From Larkinella sp049445795 (GTDB lineage Bacteria; Bacteroidota; Bacteroidia; Cytophagales; Spirosomataceae): 64,000 nt of DNA. Below are positions 17,926-25,937 of the stretch, piece by piece (position 1 is the first letter of the stretch; every line of letters begins with the position of its first letter). The position numbers and the translations under genes were made by a program. The notes beneath the pieces were generated by a model that was not told where the DNA came from, did no database searches, and saw only the letters and a list, made by a program, of their open reading frames with translations. The DNA is taken from contig NZ_JBMSDT010000002.1 of NCBI RefSeq assembly GCF_049445795.1, positions 310,001-374,000 on the forward strand, given 5' to 3'.

Positions 17926-18774
17926 ATGATCACGACTACTCCCGTTTCGTTTCCCGAAAAAACACAGGCTTCTCCTGGCACCAAAGCCCTGACATTAGCA
18001 GCCGCCATCTGGCTTACGGTAGCCACCATTGGCCAATGGTTGTTTGGACTTTATATTCTCCTGTTCTACGGAACGTCCGCCATGGGGGGCGATTTCCAGC
18101 GGTGGAATAAGGTGTTGCCCCACGGCTATGTTGAAGGCGACTGGAAAGGAAATCTTGTGGTCGGTTTTCATATCCTGCTGGCGGCCATCCTGGTCATGGG
18201 TGGCCCGCTGCAACTGATTCCCGCGATCCGTCGCTACGCCCCCGGTTTTCATCGCTGGCTTGGCCGCATCTATGTTATCACCGCCATCGTGGTCAGTACG
18301 GCCGGGCTGATCATGGCCTGGACTCGCCAGGTGGTGGGCGATTCGACCCAACAAATCAGTATCAGCATCCAGGCTCTGTACATCATAGGCTTTGCCCTTG
18401 TAGCGATCCGTTACGCCCGATCCCGTCAGTTCGACCAGCATCGAATCTGGGCGCTGCGGTTATTTATGGTAGTCAACGGCGTTTGGTTTTTCAGAGTAGG
18501 GCTCATGTGCTGGCTCCTGATCCACGGTGGCCCGGTCGGTTTTGACCCCGAAACCTTTACGGGTCCTTTTCTGACGGCTCTTTCGGTTTTTACATATGCG
18601 ATTCCCCTGTCGCTGATTATCCTGGAAATGTACCTGTATGCTCAGCGAAAACGCAACGAGGCCATTAGCTACCTGACATCCGTCCTTCTTTTACTCGGTA
18701 CGATCCTGATGGGCCTTGGAATTTTTGCAGCTACGATGGGGATGTGGCTCCCCCGGGTAAAACCGCTTTGGTGA
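17926..18774 (+). CDS. DUF2306 integral membrane protein
   Basis: Membrane protein of 282 residues with about seven hydrophobic helices, recognisable as DUF2306 from 'HILLAAILVMGGPLQLIPAI' followed by 'RYAPGFHRWLGRIYV', which contains conserved His and Arg residues. A second His-rich stretch, 'FDQHRIWALRLFMVV', is also typical. The buried histidines suggest a cofactor- or metal-binding membrane protein, but no function is established. It follows the Crp/Fnr gene on the same strand. Confidence 0.83.
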   Translation: MITTTPVSFPEKTQASPGTKALTLAAAIWLTVATIGQWLFGLYILLFYGTSAMGGDFQRWNKVLPHGYVEGDWKGNLVVGFHILLAAILVMGGPLQLIPAIRRYAPGFHRWLGRIYVITAIVVSTAGLIMAWTRQVVGDSTQQISISIQALYIIGFALVAIRYARSRQFDQHRIWALRLFMVVNGVWFFRVGLMCWLLIHGGPVGFDPETFTGPFLTALSVFTYAIPLSLIILEMYLYAQRKRNEAISYLTSVLLLLGTILMGLGIFAATMGMWLPRVKPLW

Positions 18775-18873
18775 TTCGGGCAACCAGCCGCGGGCGAAAA
18801 ACCGCCCGGCGGAACATATTTTATGGGATGTAACCGACAATTTCCTATCTTTTCGTTCCAAATCAACGTGTTC

Positions 18874-20310
18874 ATGGATTGCCTGACCGCACTCAAGACA
18901 AATCCGACGTTCCAGTCCGTCCCCGAAGAGCAGCTTCGCTGGCTGGTCGATCGTTCGGAATGCCAGGAACATTCCGACGATACGATGCTCTACAAACCGG
19001 GCGATCCCACCGACCATTTTCTGATCATCCTGACGGGTCGTATCCGGTATTATCTGGTGCAACAAGGGCAGCAGCAGGAATTGCGCGTGGCCGAAACCGG
19101 CTCGCTGGAAGGCGTTCTGCCGTTTTCGCGCATGGTCGAATCGCTGGCGTACTGGCATACCATTGGCCCCACAACCCTGCTGGCGCTGCACCGCGACCAC
19201 TTCCGCGAGATGATTCAGACCCAGTACGAACTGACACAAACGCTGGTCCATACGATGACGACCCGGGTTCGGGAGACGACGCGGATGTTGCAGCAAAACG
19301 ACAAGATGATGGCCCTGGGCCGGATGTCGGCGGGGCTGGCCCATGAGCTGAACAACCCGGTTTCGGCCGTCGTCCGGAGCGCCGATACGCTGAAATCTCA
19401 TTTGCAAAATACCCCCGAACGGTTTAAAAATGTGATGGCCCTGCGCGTGACTGACGCGATGGTGGACCGCGTCAGTGCGATGATGTTTGCCAAAATGAAG
19501 CCGTCAACCGAAAACAAACGGCTGTCGCTGCTGGAACGGAGCAGGCTCGAAGATGAATTGCTCGACTGGTTCGACGACAACCAGGTTTCGGATACCGACG
19601 ACCTGACCGAATCGCTGATCGATTTTGGCTTCACGACGGCCGATCTGGACGAGTTGCTGGGCGATCTGGCCCTGGAAGGGCGGGGAACGGTGCTGAACTG
19701 GATGGTGAACAACCTGGTGACGGAGCGGCTCGTCAACGACATTGAAGAAGCTTCCAAACGGATTTCGCTGCTCGTCAACGCCATCAAGTCCTACACGCAC
19801 ATGGACCGGGGCACGGGCCGTGAACGAATCCGGGTGCGCGAAGGCATCGACAGCACGCTGGTGTTGTTGAAACATAAATTAAAGGAAAAGAACATTCAGG
19901 TGGAGGTGACGATTCCGGACGATTTGCCGCCCATCGACGCCTTTGCCAGCGAACTGAACCAGGTCTGGACCAACCTGATCGACAACGCCATCGACGCCAT
20001 GAGTAAAGACGGTCATCTCCAGATTAGGGGCGAAATCGATCACCAGTTTGTCCTGATCCGGATTATCGACGACGGCGCAGGCATTCCGGCGGGCAGTCTC
20101 GATCATATTTTCGACCCGTTTTTTACCACCAAACCCGTTGGCAAAGGAACCGGTCTGGGTCTGGACATCGTACAGGGCATCGTCCGGCACCACAACGGTC
20201 GCATTTACGTCCAGTCAAAACCGGGTGAAACTGAATTTAAAGTCTGTTTACCGATTCAAAACACTGTTCAGGAAGCGCCGGAAGTCAGCGTCATGGATGG
20301 AACCAACTAA
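18874..20310 (+). CDS. histidine kinase with N-terminal cyclic-nucleotide-binding domain
   Basis: Soluble sensor kinase of 478 residues. The start at 18874 (MDCLTALKTNPTF) is preferred over 18823, whose extra 17 residues do not belong to the fold. Residues 5-115 form a cNMP-binding-type barrel ('LYKPGDPTDHFLIILTGRI'). The H-box 'ALGRMSAGLAHELNNPVSAV' lies at about 148-167. A long helical insert (200-300) precedes the ATPase domain, with N box NLIDNAIDAM, G1 DDGAGIP and G2 GKGTGLGLDIV. The next gene is a response regulator fused to a flavoprotein, followed by a zinc-finger protein. The trio forms an operon-like cluster for redox or nucleotide signalling. Confidence 0.9.
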   Translation: MDCLTALKTNPTFQSVPEEQLRWLVDRSECQEHSDDTMLYKPGDPTDHFLIILTGRIRYYLVQQGQQQELRVAETGSLEGVLPFSRMVESLAYWHTIGPTTLLALHRDHFREMIQTQYELTQTLVHTMTTRVRETTRMLQQNDKMMALGRMSAGLAHELNNPVSAVVRSADTLKSHLQNTPERFKNVMALRVTDAMVDRVSAMMFAKMKPSTENKRLSLLERSRLEDELLDWFDDNQVSDTDDLTESLIDFGFTTADLDELLGDLALEGRGTVLNWMVNNLVTERLVNDIEEASKRISLLVNAIKSYTHMDRGTGRERIRVREGIDSTLVLLKHKLKEKNIQVEVTIPDDLPPIDAFASELNQVWTNLIDNAIDAMSKDGHLQIRGEIDHQFVLIRIIDDGAGIPAGSLDHIFDPFFTTKPVGKGTGLGLDIVQGIVRHHNGRIYVQSKPGETEFKVCLPIQNTVQEAPEVSVMDGTN

Positions 20311-20355
20311 TCCTGGTGCCCAACCCTCTCTCCTCGCCGTTTTAACCCATTACCC

Positions 20356-22017
20356 ATGAAACCACCCATCATTCTTGCCATCGACGACGACCAGGCGGTT
20401 TTGCAATCCATTCAGCGGGATTTGCGCCCGCAATACCGGAAAAGTTATAAGATTCTGGCCACCACCTCCGCCAGCGAAGCGCTGGAGACCTTGGTCGAAC
20501 TGAAGAAGCAAAACGAAGAAGTGGCCCTGTTTCTGTCGGACCAGCGGATGCCCGAAATGCTGGGCGTTGACTTTCTGATGAAGGCCCGGAAAATTTATCC
20601 GAACGCCAAAACCGTGTTGCTGACGGCCTATTCGGACATTGAAGCGGCCATCCGGGCCATCAACGACGTGCAACTGGATTATTACCTGAACAAGCCCTGG
20701 GACCCGCCGACCGAAAAGCTGTACCCGGTTTTGGACGAATTGCTCAACGATTGGCAGTCGAGCTACCGCCCGCCGTTCGAGGGCCTGACGCTGATCGGCT
20801 ACCAGTTTTCGCCCCATACCCACCAATTGAAGGATTTCCTGGCGGGGAATCTGTTTCCTTACCAGTGGCTCGACATCGAACTGAATCCGGAAGCCCGGAA
20901 CCTGGTGGAACTGCACCAGATTGACTCGAAAGACATGCCGGTGGTGGTGCTGGAGGACGGGACGGTTTTGAAGCAACCCACCCTCCAGGCGCTGGGCGAG
21001 AAAATTGGCCTGAAACCGAAGGCAACGCAATCGCTGTACGATCTGGCGATCATCGGCGCGGGTCCGGCCGGGCTGGCTGCGGCTGTTTACGGCGGTTCTG
21101 AGGGCTTACGCACCATTCTAATCGACAAACGCGCGCCGGGCGGGCAGGCCGGAACCAGTTCGCGGATCGAAAATTACCTCGGTTTTCCGACCGGTCTAAG
21201 CGGGGCCGAACTGACCCGCCGGGCCATCACCCAGGCCACCCGCTTCGGCGTGGAGTTTCTCGCTCCGCAGGAGGTAGTCGCGATAAAACCGAATGGACAG
21301 TACAAACACGTTCAGTTCAGCGACGGCAGCGAGGTGGTAGCCCGGAGCATTCTGCTCAGCACGGGCGTTTCGTACCACCAGTTGGATTGTCCGGGACTCG
21401 ACCGGCTGACCGGCGCGGGGGTTTATTACGGCGCGGCTACCACCGAAGCGTATGCCTTCAAGGGAAAACCGGTGTACGTGGTCGGCGGGGGCAATTCGGC
21501 TGGGCAGGGTGCCATGTACCTCTCGCGCATGGCATCGGATGTCTACATTCTGATCCGGCGCCCCGACCTGACGGCCACCATGTCGCAGTACCTGATCGAT
21601 CAGATCGACAAAACGCCGAATATTCACGTCCTGCCCTGCACCAGCGTGGTCGAAGGGCTGGGCGAATCGCACCTCGAATGCCTCATTATTCAGGACTTGA
21701 CAACGGGTGAAAGCCGGAAGGTACCGGCCAGCGCCCTGTTCATCTTCATCGGAACCAAACCGTATACCGACTGGATTCAGATGAACATCATCAAGGACGC
21801 GAAAGGCTTCATCGAAACCGGTCGCGACCTGGCGAAGTACCCGGATTACAAAGACTTCTGGAAACTGAACCGCGATCCGTTTCTGCTCGAAACGTGCAGC
21901 GCCGGGATCTTCGCGGCTGGCGATGTGCGGGCCGGGGCCATGAACCGCGTGGCCTCCGCCGTGGGCGAAGGCGCGATGGCGGTCAGTTTTGTTCACAAAT
22001 ATTTAGCCGAAACCTAG
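20356..22017 (+). CDS. response regulator fused to thioredoxin-reductase-like FAD oxidoreductase
   Basis: 553-residue three-part fusion. Receiver domain (1-125) with DDD at 10-12 and phosphoacceptor Asp at about 61 in LSDQRMP. Glutaredoxin-like domain (about 140-215) whose CxxC position reads FSPHTH, so it has no redox cysteines. Thioredoxin-reductase-like flavoprotein (about 230-553) with FAD site IIGAGPAGLAAA and NADPH site VVGGGNSAGQGA. Where true thioredoxin reductases have CxxC (CATC), this protein has YGAATTEA (about 358), so disulfide reduction is not expected. It may act as a phosphorylation-controlled NAD(P)H oxidase or sensor. It lies 45 bp after its probable kinase and 8 bp before the zinc-finger gene. 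Confidence 0.92.
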   Translation: MKPPIILAIDDDQAVLQSIQRDLRPQYRKSYKILATTSASEALETLVELKKQNEEVALFLSDQRMPEMLGVDFLMKARKIYPNAKTVLLTAYSDIEAAIRAINDVQLDYYLNKPWDPPTEKLYPVLDELLNDWQSSYRPPFEGLTLIGYQFSPHTHQLKDFLAGNLFPYQWLDIELNPEARNLVELHQIDSKDMPVVVLEDGTVLKQPTLQALGEKIGLKPKATQSLYDLAIIGAGPAGLAAAVYGGSEGLRTILIDKRAPGGQAGTSSRIENYLGFPTGLSGAELTRRAITQATRFGVEFLAPQEVVAIKPNGQYKHVQFSDGSEVVARSILLSTGVSYHQLDCPGLDRLTGAGVYYGAATTEAYAFKGKPVYVVGGGNSAGQGAMYLSRMASDVYILIRRPDLTATMSQYLIDQIDKTPNIHVLPCTSVVEGLGESHLECLIIQDLTTGESRKVPASALFIFIGTKPYTDWIQMNIIKDAKGFIETGRDLAKYPDYKDFWKLNRDPFLLETCSAGIFAAGDVRAGAMNRVASAVGEGAMAVSFVHKYLAET

Positions 22018-22025
22018 CCATTACG

Positions 22026-22307
22026 ATGTTAAAACGGAAAAGCTGCGCCCACCTGAGCGCCATCGAAACCGTTGTGTTGCCGGAGCAACCCGCTGTCTGT
22101 GAAGAATGTGTCAAGCATGGTGGTGTCTGGGTCCACCTGCGGACCTGCCAGACGTGCGGCAAGACGCACTGCTGCGATTCGTCGCCCGCCCGACACGCCA
22201 CCCAGCATTTCCACGAGACAGGCCATCCGGTTGTGGCCTCCGCCGAACCCGGCGAACGCTGGCTCTGGTGCTACGCCGACGAAGAAATCACGCCCTATGT
22301 GCTCTAG
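22026..22307 (+). CDS. UBP-type zinc finger protein
   Basis: Small Zn-binding protein of 93 residues that is nearly all zinc finger: C..H, CEEC, CQTCGKTHCCDSS, H..H..H and a final W-C. This is the ZnF_UBP (HUB) pattern, which in eukaryotes binds free ubiquitin C-termini. In bacteria the ligand is unknown. Bacterial copies are repeatedly found beside the fused receiver/thioredoxin-reductase genes, as here with an 8-bp gap, which suggests a shared pathway. The start at 22026 is chosen because the frame upstream only shadows the preceding gene. The TAG stop is immediately followed by a palindromic repeat. Confidence 0.88.
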   Translation: MLKRKSCAHLSAIETVVLPEQPAVCEECVKHGGVWVHLRTCQTCGKTHCCDSSPARHATQHFHETGHPVVASAEPGERWLWCYADEEITPYVL

Positions 22308-22309
22308 TA

Positions 22310-22330
22310 CCCCGGACCGCTGGTCCGGGG
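22310..22330. repeat. palindromic repeat, CGGACC-GCT-GGTCCG type (copy 1)
   Basis: CCCCGGACC-GCT-GGTCCGGGG, a perfect 9-bp hairpin starting 3 bp after the zinc-finger stop codon. With the copy at 22378 it flanks 47 bp of AT-rich DNA. It is likely also a transcription terminator. Confidence 0.8.
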
Positions 22331-22377
22331 AAATCTGACCAGCATAAAGTCGGTATAAACTTCTGAATTAAAAACTC

Positions 22378-22398
22378 CCCCGGACCGCTGGTCCGGGG
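22378..22398. repeat. palindromic repeat, CGGACC-GCT-GGTCCG type (copy 2)
   Basis: A second identical hairpin (CCCCGGACC-GCT-GGTCCGGGG) in the same orientation as copy 1, ending 6 bp before the start codon of the next gene. It could therefore occlude or structure that gene's ribosome-binding region. Confidence 0.8.
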
Positions 22399-22404
22399 AC
22401 ATAC

Positions 22405-22980
22405 ATGACTGAAGATCGGAACTCGGATGTGCTTGCCCAGCTTGGCACCTTTAGTCCTGAGCAACTTCAACTGTTGGCGAACCATGTTCACTGTCGGACG
22501 GTTCCGAAAGGCGCTGTTTTACTCTCTGAAGGAGCCATTTGTCAGACCATGTATTATGGTTTGGAAGGTGCTTTTTACCAGGTTTCTGATCACGACGAAC
22601 AGGAACCGGCCATCATCGATCTGCACGGGCCGGGTCAGTGGTTTTTCAATCACCATAGTTTTGTCACTCAGACGCCCTCCGCCTACACCTTGCTGGCTTA
22701 CACCGACGGCACCGTGCTGGAACTGACCATTCAGGTAATGCACGACCTTATTGCGGTATCTCCGGTATTCCTGCAACTGGCCAGCCTTCTGAATCAGGCC
22801 ACGGACCGGATTCGCTTCTTCGATGGAAACCTCACACCGCTTCAGAAATACCAATACATTCTCGATTACCGCCCCCAACTGATGCAGGCTTTTCCCTTGA
22901 AAATGATTGCTGCGTATTTAAAAGTGGCGCCTGAAACACTAAGCCGGGTCAGAGAACGCCTGGCCCGGGGCATTTCTTGA
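22405..22980 (+). CDS. Crp/Fnr family transcriptional regulator
   Basis: 191-residue regulator with an N-terminal effector barrel (about 20-115, 'VPKGAVLLSEGAICQTMYYG') and a C-terminal helix-turn-helix 'FPLKMIAAYLKVAPETLSRV' (about 165-185). No Fnr-type cysteine cluster is present. The leader is only 6 nt beyond a strong hairpin, so translation may be structure-controlled. Two VOC-family genes follow on the same strand and are candidate targets. Confidence 0.87.
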   Translation: MTEDRNSDVLAQLGTFSPEQLQLLANHVHCRTVPKGAVLLSEGAICQTMYYGLEGAFYQVSDHDEQEPAIIDLHGPGQWFFNHHSFVTQTPSAYTLLAYTDGTVLELTIQVMHDLIAVSPVFLQLASLLNQATDRIRFFDGNLTPLQKYQYILDYRPQLMQAFPLKMIAAYLKVAPETLSRVRERLARGIS

Positions 22981-23076
22981 TTTCGATCAAGTGTCTTTTT
23001 CCATCCGGTTTTTCATCTTTGCAGCATTCCACCTGATCCGGAAAGGAACCCGCTAACTACCCCTAACGATACCCCG

Positions 23077-23433
23077 ATGCTGACCGCTGTTCACCCGAAA
23101 TTGCCGATGCGAAACAAGCGCGTCACCGAAGATTTTTACCTCACTTACCTCGGTTTTGAGAAGATCGGCCAGGCTGATTTTCCGGACTACCTGATGATCC
23201 GGAAAGACGGCGTCGAGTTGCACTTTTTTGCGTTCGAAGACCTTGATCCTACCCAAAACTACGGACAGGTCTATCTCCGAACGGATGCGATTGACGTTTT
23301 GTACCAGTCTGTGCTGAAACACCCTGAAACCGTCCGGCTGGTTGGTCCTTTACAGCTTAAACCGTGGGGACAAAAGGAATTTGCGGTGCTGGACCCGGAC
23401 CATAACCTGCTTACGTTCGGCCAAAGCGTCTGA
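23077..23433 (+). CDS. VOC family (glyoxalase/bleomycin-resistance) protein
   Basis: 118-residue single VOC domain made of two beta-alpha-beta-beta-beta units. It begins 'AVHPKLPMRNKRVTEDFYLT', has 'DYLMIRKDGVELHFFAF' in the middle and ends with 'WGQKEFAVLDPDHNLLTFGQ'. The last segment, where the metal-ligand Glu would be expected, carries D-P-D-H. It resembles bleomycin-binding or aldoketomutase-like proteins that bind small ligands without catalysis. It forms a tandem pair with the VOC gene 31 bp downstream, after a Crp-type regulator. Confidence 0.85.
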   Translation: MLTAVHPKLPMRNKRVTEDFYLTYLGFEKIGQADFPDYLMIRKDGVELHFFAFEDLDPTQNYGQVYLRTDAIDVLYQSVLKHPETVRLVGPLQLKPWGQKEFAVLDPDHNLLTFGQSV

Positions 23434-23464
23434 TGGCCAGGTAAATCCTAACTTTCTATCAACT

Positions 23465-23830
23465 ATGAACTTTACCAAACTGGTTCCTAGTGTGTTTTAC
23501 ACGGACATTCAGGACGCCCTGAAGCTGTTTGTCGATTGTCTTGAATTTACCGTCGAGCATCATGAACTCCACGCTGGCAAGCCGTTTTACGTGATAGGAC
23601 GAGACCGCTTGCAGATCTATCTATTTGAAAACGAGGATTTTGCCCAGGAACATCATCCTGAACTCCGGCTCGTGACCGACGATATCGAAGCGGTTTACCA
23701 ACGAGTAGCCACCTCCTACCCCGAGTTCCTCCATCCCAACCTCAGCACGGTCACGCTTCGTCCCTGGGGCGCGAAAGAATTCGCCTTGATGGATAGCCAA
23801 CTGGGCATCATCATTCAGCAGTGGTCCTAG
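23465..23830 (+). CDS. VOC family protein
   Basis: 121-residue VOC domain starting at 23465 (MNFTKLVPSVFYTDIQDAL). The longer frame upstream only overlaps the preceding gene. 'LEFTVEHHELHAGKPFYVIG' and 'LRPWGAKEFALMDSQLGIII' are the two half-domain landmarks. It probably arose by duplication with the gene upstream, and the two may act as a pair. The TAG stop abuts a composite palindromic repeat that fills the gap to the convergent GH43 gene. Confidence 0.85.
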   Translation: MNFTKLVPSVFYTDIQDALKLFVDCLEFTVEHHELHAGKPFYVIGRDRLQIYLFENEDFAQEHHPELRLVTDDIEAVYQRVATSYPEFLHPNLSTVTLRPWGAKEFALMDSQLGIIIQQWS

Positions 23831-23903
23831 TACCACGGACCGCTGGTCCGTGGAAGTTTGTTTAACTTATCTAAAAAAAAACCCGGACCAGCGGTCCGTG
23901 CTA
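23831..23903. repeat. composite double-hairpin repeat between two stop codons
   Basis: TACCACGGACC-GCT-GGTCCGTGG (23831-23853) and, inverted, CGGACC-AGC-GGTCCGTG (from 23884) surround AT-rich DNA with a run of A. Both outer ends read TAGTA(C/G)CACGG when the adjoining stop codon is included. The repeat fills the entire 73-bp gap between the VOC stop and the GH43 stop, and probably works as a bidirectional terminator. Confidence 0.8.
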
Positions 23904-24929
23904 CTATTTCGGCTCCGGGATGACGACGTTGGCGGGCAACGGCTGGCCGAATTGCGGCATGCCGTCGGCAGTCCAGGTGAATTTCTGGGCGCGTGGGGAG
24001 CGGTTGGTTCCACAGCCCTGCCCGGCTTCGGCGTTGGCGTGGTACAGAATCCAGTCTTCGGAGCCATCGGGCGATTTAAAAAACGAGTTATGCCCGGCCG
24101 CGTGGGTACCCGTCACATTCACGGCTTTGAAAACCGGTTCCTGGTGCTTGGTCCAGTTTTTAGCCTTCAGGATGTTCTTCTTTTTGTCGATATACAGCAT
24201 CCCCAGTGCGTAGCTGTCCGTCCAGCACCCACTGGCCGAAAAGATGACGAACAGGCGGTTTCCGTACTGAAGCGGCTGTGGCCCTTCGTTGACCAGCACC
24301 ACCGGTTTGTCGTCCGGCCCCGGTTTCGGAATCTTGCCGTCGATTTCCCAGGCGTAGGTGGGCGATGAAATCTTGACGCGCTTGCCGGTGGCCGTCCACG
24401 GGTTTTTCATTTTGCAGAGGTAAATATCCTGCTCGCCGTTCTCGTTGCCCTCCCAGCCCGACCAGACCATGTAAAGCTGGCCCTTATGCTCAAACACCGA
24501 GCCGTCGATGGCCCATTTGTCGTCGGGCGTTTTGATTTGGCCTTTCATCGTCCAGGAGCCTTGCAGCGGGTCAGTGGCCTCGTTTTCGAGCACCCACAGG
24601 CGGTGGTTGCGGTTCTGGCCGTTGTCGGCGGCAAAAATCAGGTACCAGCGCTGGTTGATAAAATGCAGTTCGGGCGCCCAGATTTCTTTTGAATACGGGC
24701 CGGTCGCAGGCGGAGTCCAGACCACTTTTTTCTCGGCAGTTTTCAGATCCGCCAGCGAACGGGTTTTCCAGAGCGTAATGTTCCGTCCGGTTGTGTGGGT
24801 GTAATAATAAAAACCGTCTTTGTGAATGCTCCACGGATCGGCTCCCGAGGGCAGCAGCGGGTTGGTCAGCGTCTGTCCGAAACTGACCGTGGTCCAGAGC
24901 AGGAATAGTCCTAGGCTTATCTGTTTCAT
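23904..24929 (-). CDS. glycoside hydrolase family 43 protein
   Basis: Predicted secreted arabinanase/xylosidase-type enzyme, 341 residues from the ATG at 24929 (signal peptide MKQISLGLFLLWTTVSFG). The long upstream extension is not coding-like. The five-bladed propeller carries the expected catalytic triad: general base Asp in 'SGADPWSIHKDGFYYY' (about 30), pKa-modulating Asp in WAIDGSVF (about 139) and acid Glu in VNEGPQPL (about 214). The exact substrate is not readable. The gene ends exactly at a composite palindromic repeat and lies 29 bp downstream of the 2-hydroxyacid dehydrogenase gene, so the two are probably cotranscribed. Confidence 0.9.
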   Translation of the reverse strand: MKQISLGLFLLWTTVSFGQTLTNPLLPSGADPWSIHKDGFYYYTHTTGRNITLWKTRSLADLKTAEKKVVWTPPATGPYSKEIWAPELHFINQRWYLIFAADNGQNRNHRLWVLENEATDPLQGSWTMKGQIKTPDDKWAIDGSVFEHKGQLYMVWSGWEGNENGEQDIYLCKMKNPWTATGKRVKISSPTYAWEIDGKIPKPGPDDKPVVLVNEGPQPLQYGNRLFVIFSASGCWTDSYALGMLYIDKKKNILKAKNWTKHQEPVFKAVNVTGTHAAGHNSFFKSPDGSEDWILYHANAEAGQGCGTNRSPRAQKFTWTADGMPQFGQPLPANVVIPEPK

Positions 24930-24958
24930 GGTGGTTGGTTCGTTAGAGGCCCCTTTCT

Positions 24959-25888
24959 TCAATATCCTTTGGCCAGATCCACCGGATTCAGCAGCGGTTC
25001 GCCGTTTTGAAACCGCTTCAGGTTCTGGAGAAACAGGTCTATTTTCCCCTGATCTTCGGTCATTTGCCCACCCCCGGTATGTTGCGTCAGAATCACATTG
25101 GGTATGTCCCAAAGCGGACTGTCGGTCGGGAGCGGCTCGGTTTCCGTGACATCCAGCACCGCCCCGGCCAGGTGACCGCGTTGCAGCGCGTGGATGAGCG
25201 CGTTTTCGTCAGTGGTACTGCCCCGGCCGATGTTAGCGTACAAGCTTCCCGGTTTCATGGCGTCGATGAGTTCGGCCGAAAAAAAGCTTTTGGCTGTTCC
25301 CGGCAGGCAATTGACCACCAGATCGGTTTCGGGTAAGGCGGTTTTCAGTTCCTCCGGCGTGTGCAGTTCAGCGTCGGGATTGGTCCGGGCCAGAAACCGG
25401 ACATGACACCGAAAACCGGTCAGCATTTCGCGCACGGCCTGCCCGATGGTGCCCGAACCCAGGATGATCACGTTCTTGTTTTTGAGCAAATCCAGCTTGA
25501 ACCGCACCGGCACGCCCACCCACTTTTTCTGCGTTTGCAAAACCGCCAGTTCATGAATGTCGCGGTAAAACGCCAGGATACCGGCCACAATGGTTTCGGC
25601 ACAGGGCCAGGCAAAGTAGTCGCCCATGTTCGTGACCGGCGCGTTAACCGAAACCGTTTTGTACGCATCAAAACCGGCTGAGTCCAACTGCCACCATTTC
25701 AGGCTATTGCCCTCCGCAAACCAGGCGACGGGCGGGTTTCCCAGGACGAAGTCGGCGCGTCGGAAAGCAACCGGTTGTTCGGTTTCGGGCAAATCTTTTT
25801 TGAAAATCACCTCAAAATCCGCCGGGAGTTGCTGGCGGAAATAGGCTTTGTGCGAATCAGTCAGGGGTGTGTTTACGAATACAAGCAT
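24959..25888 (-). CDS. D-isomer-specific 2-hydroxyacid dehydrogenase
   Basis: NAD(P)-dependent reductase of 309 residues, starting at 25888 (MLVFVNTPLTDSHK). The 41-residue upstream extension is spurious. The Rossmann motif reads VIILGSGTIGQAV (about 140). Family landmarks NCLPGTAKSF, NIGRGSTTDENAL and DVTETEPLPTDSPLW give the catalytic Arg/Glu region and conserved C-terminal segment. 'LTQHTGGG' replaces the usual 'TPH..', and its His is the likely catalytic residue. It resembles glyoxylate/hydroxypyruvate reductase-like members. It is upstream of GH43 on the same strand, but no metabolic link is evident. Confidence 0.87.
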   Translation of the reverse strand: MLVFVNTPLTDSHKAYFRQQLPADFEVIFKKDLPETEQPVAFRRADFVLGNPPVAWFAEGNSLKWWQLDSAGFDAYKTVSVNAPVTNMGDYFAWPCAETIVAGILAFYRDIHELAVLQTQKKWVGVPVRFKLDLLKNKNVIILGSGTIGQAVREMLTGFRCHVRFLARTNPDAELHTPEELKTALPETDLVVNCLPGTAKSFFSAELIDAMKPGSLYANIGRGSTTDENALIHALQRGHLAGAVLDVTETEPLPTDSPLWDIPNVILTQHTGGGQMTEDQGKIDLFLQNLKRFQNGEPLLNPVDLAKGY

Positions 25889-25937
25889 ACCAGAGGGATT
25901 AAAGGCCGGTCCGGCAAAAGTAAACAAACCCCGGTTT

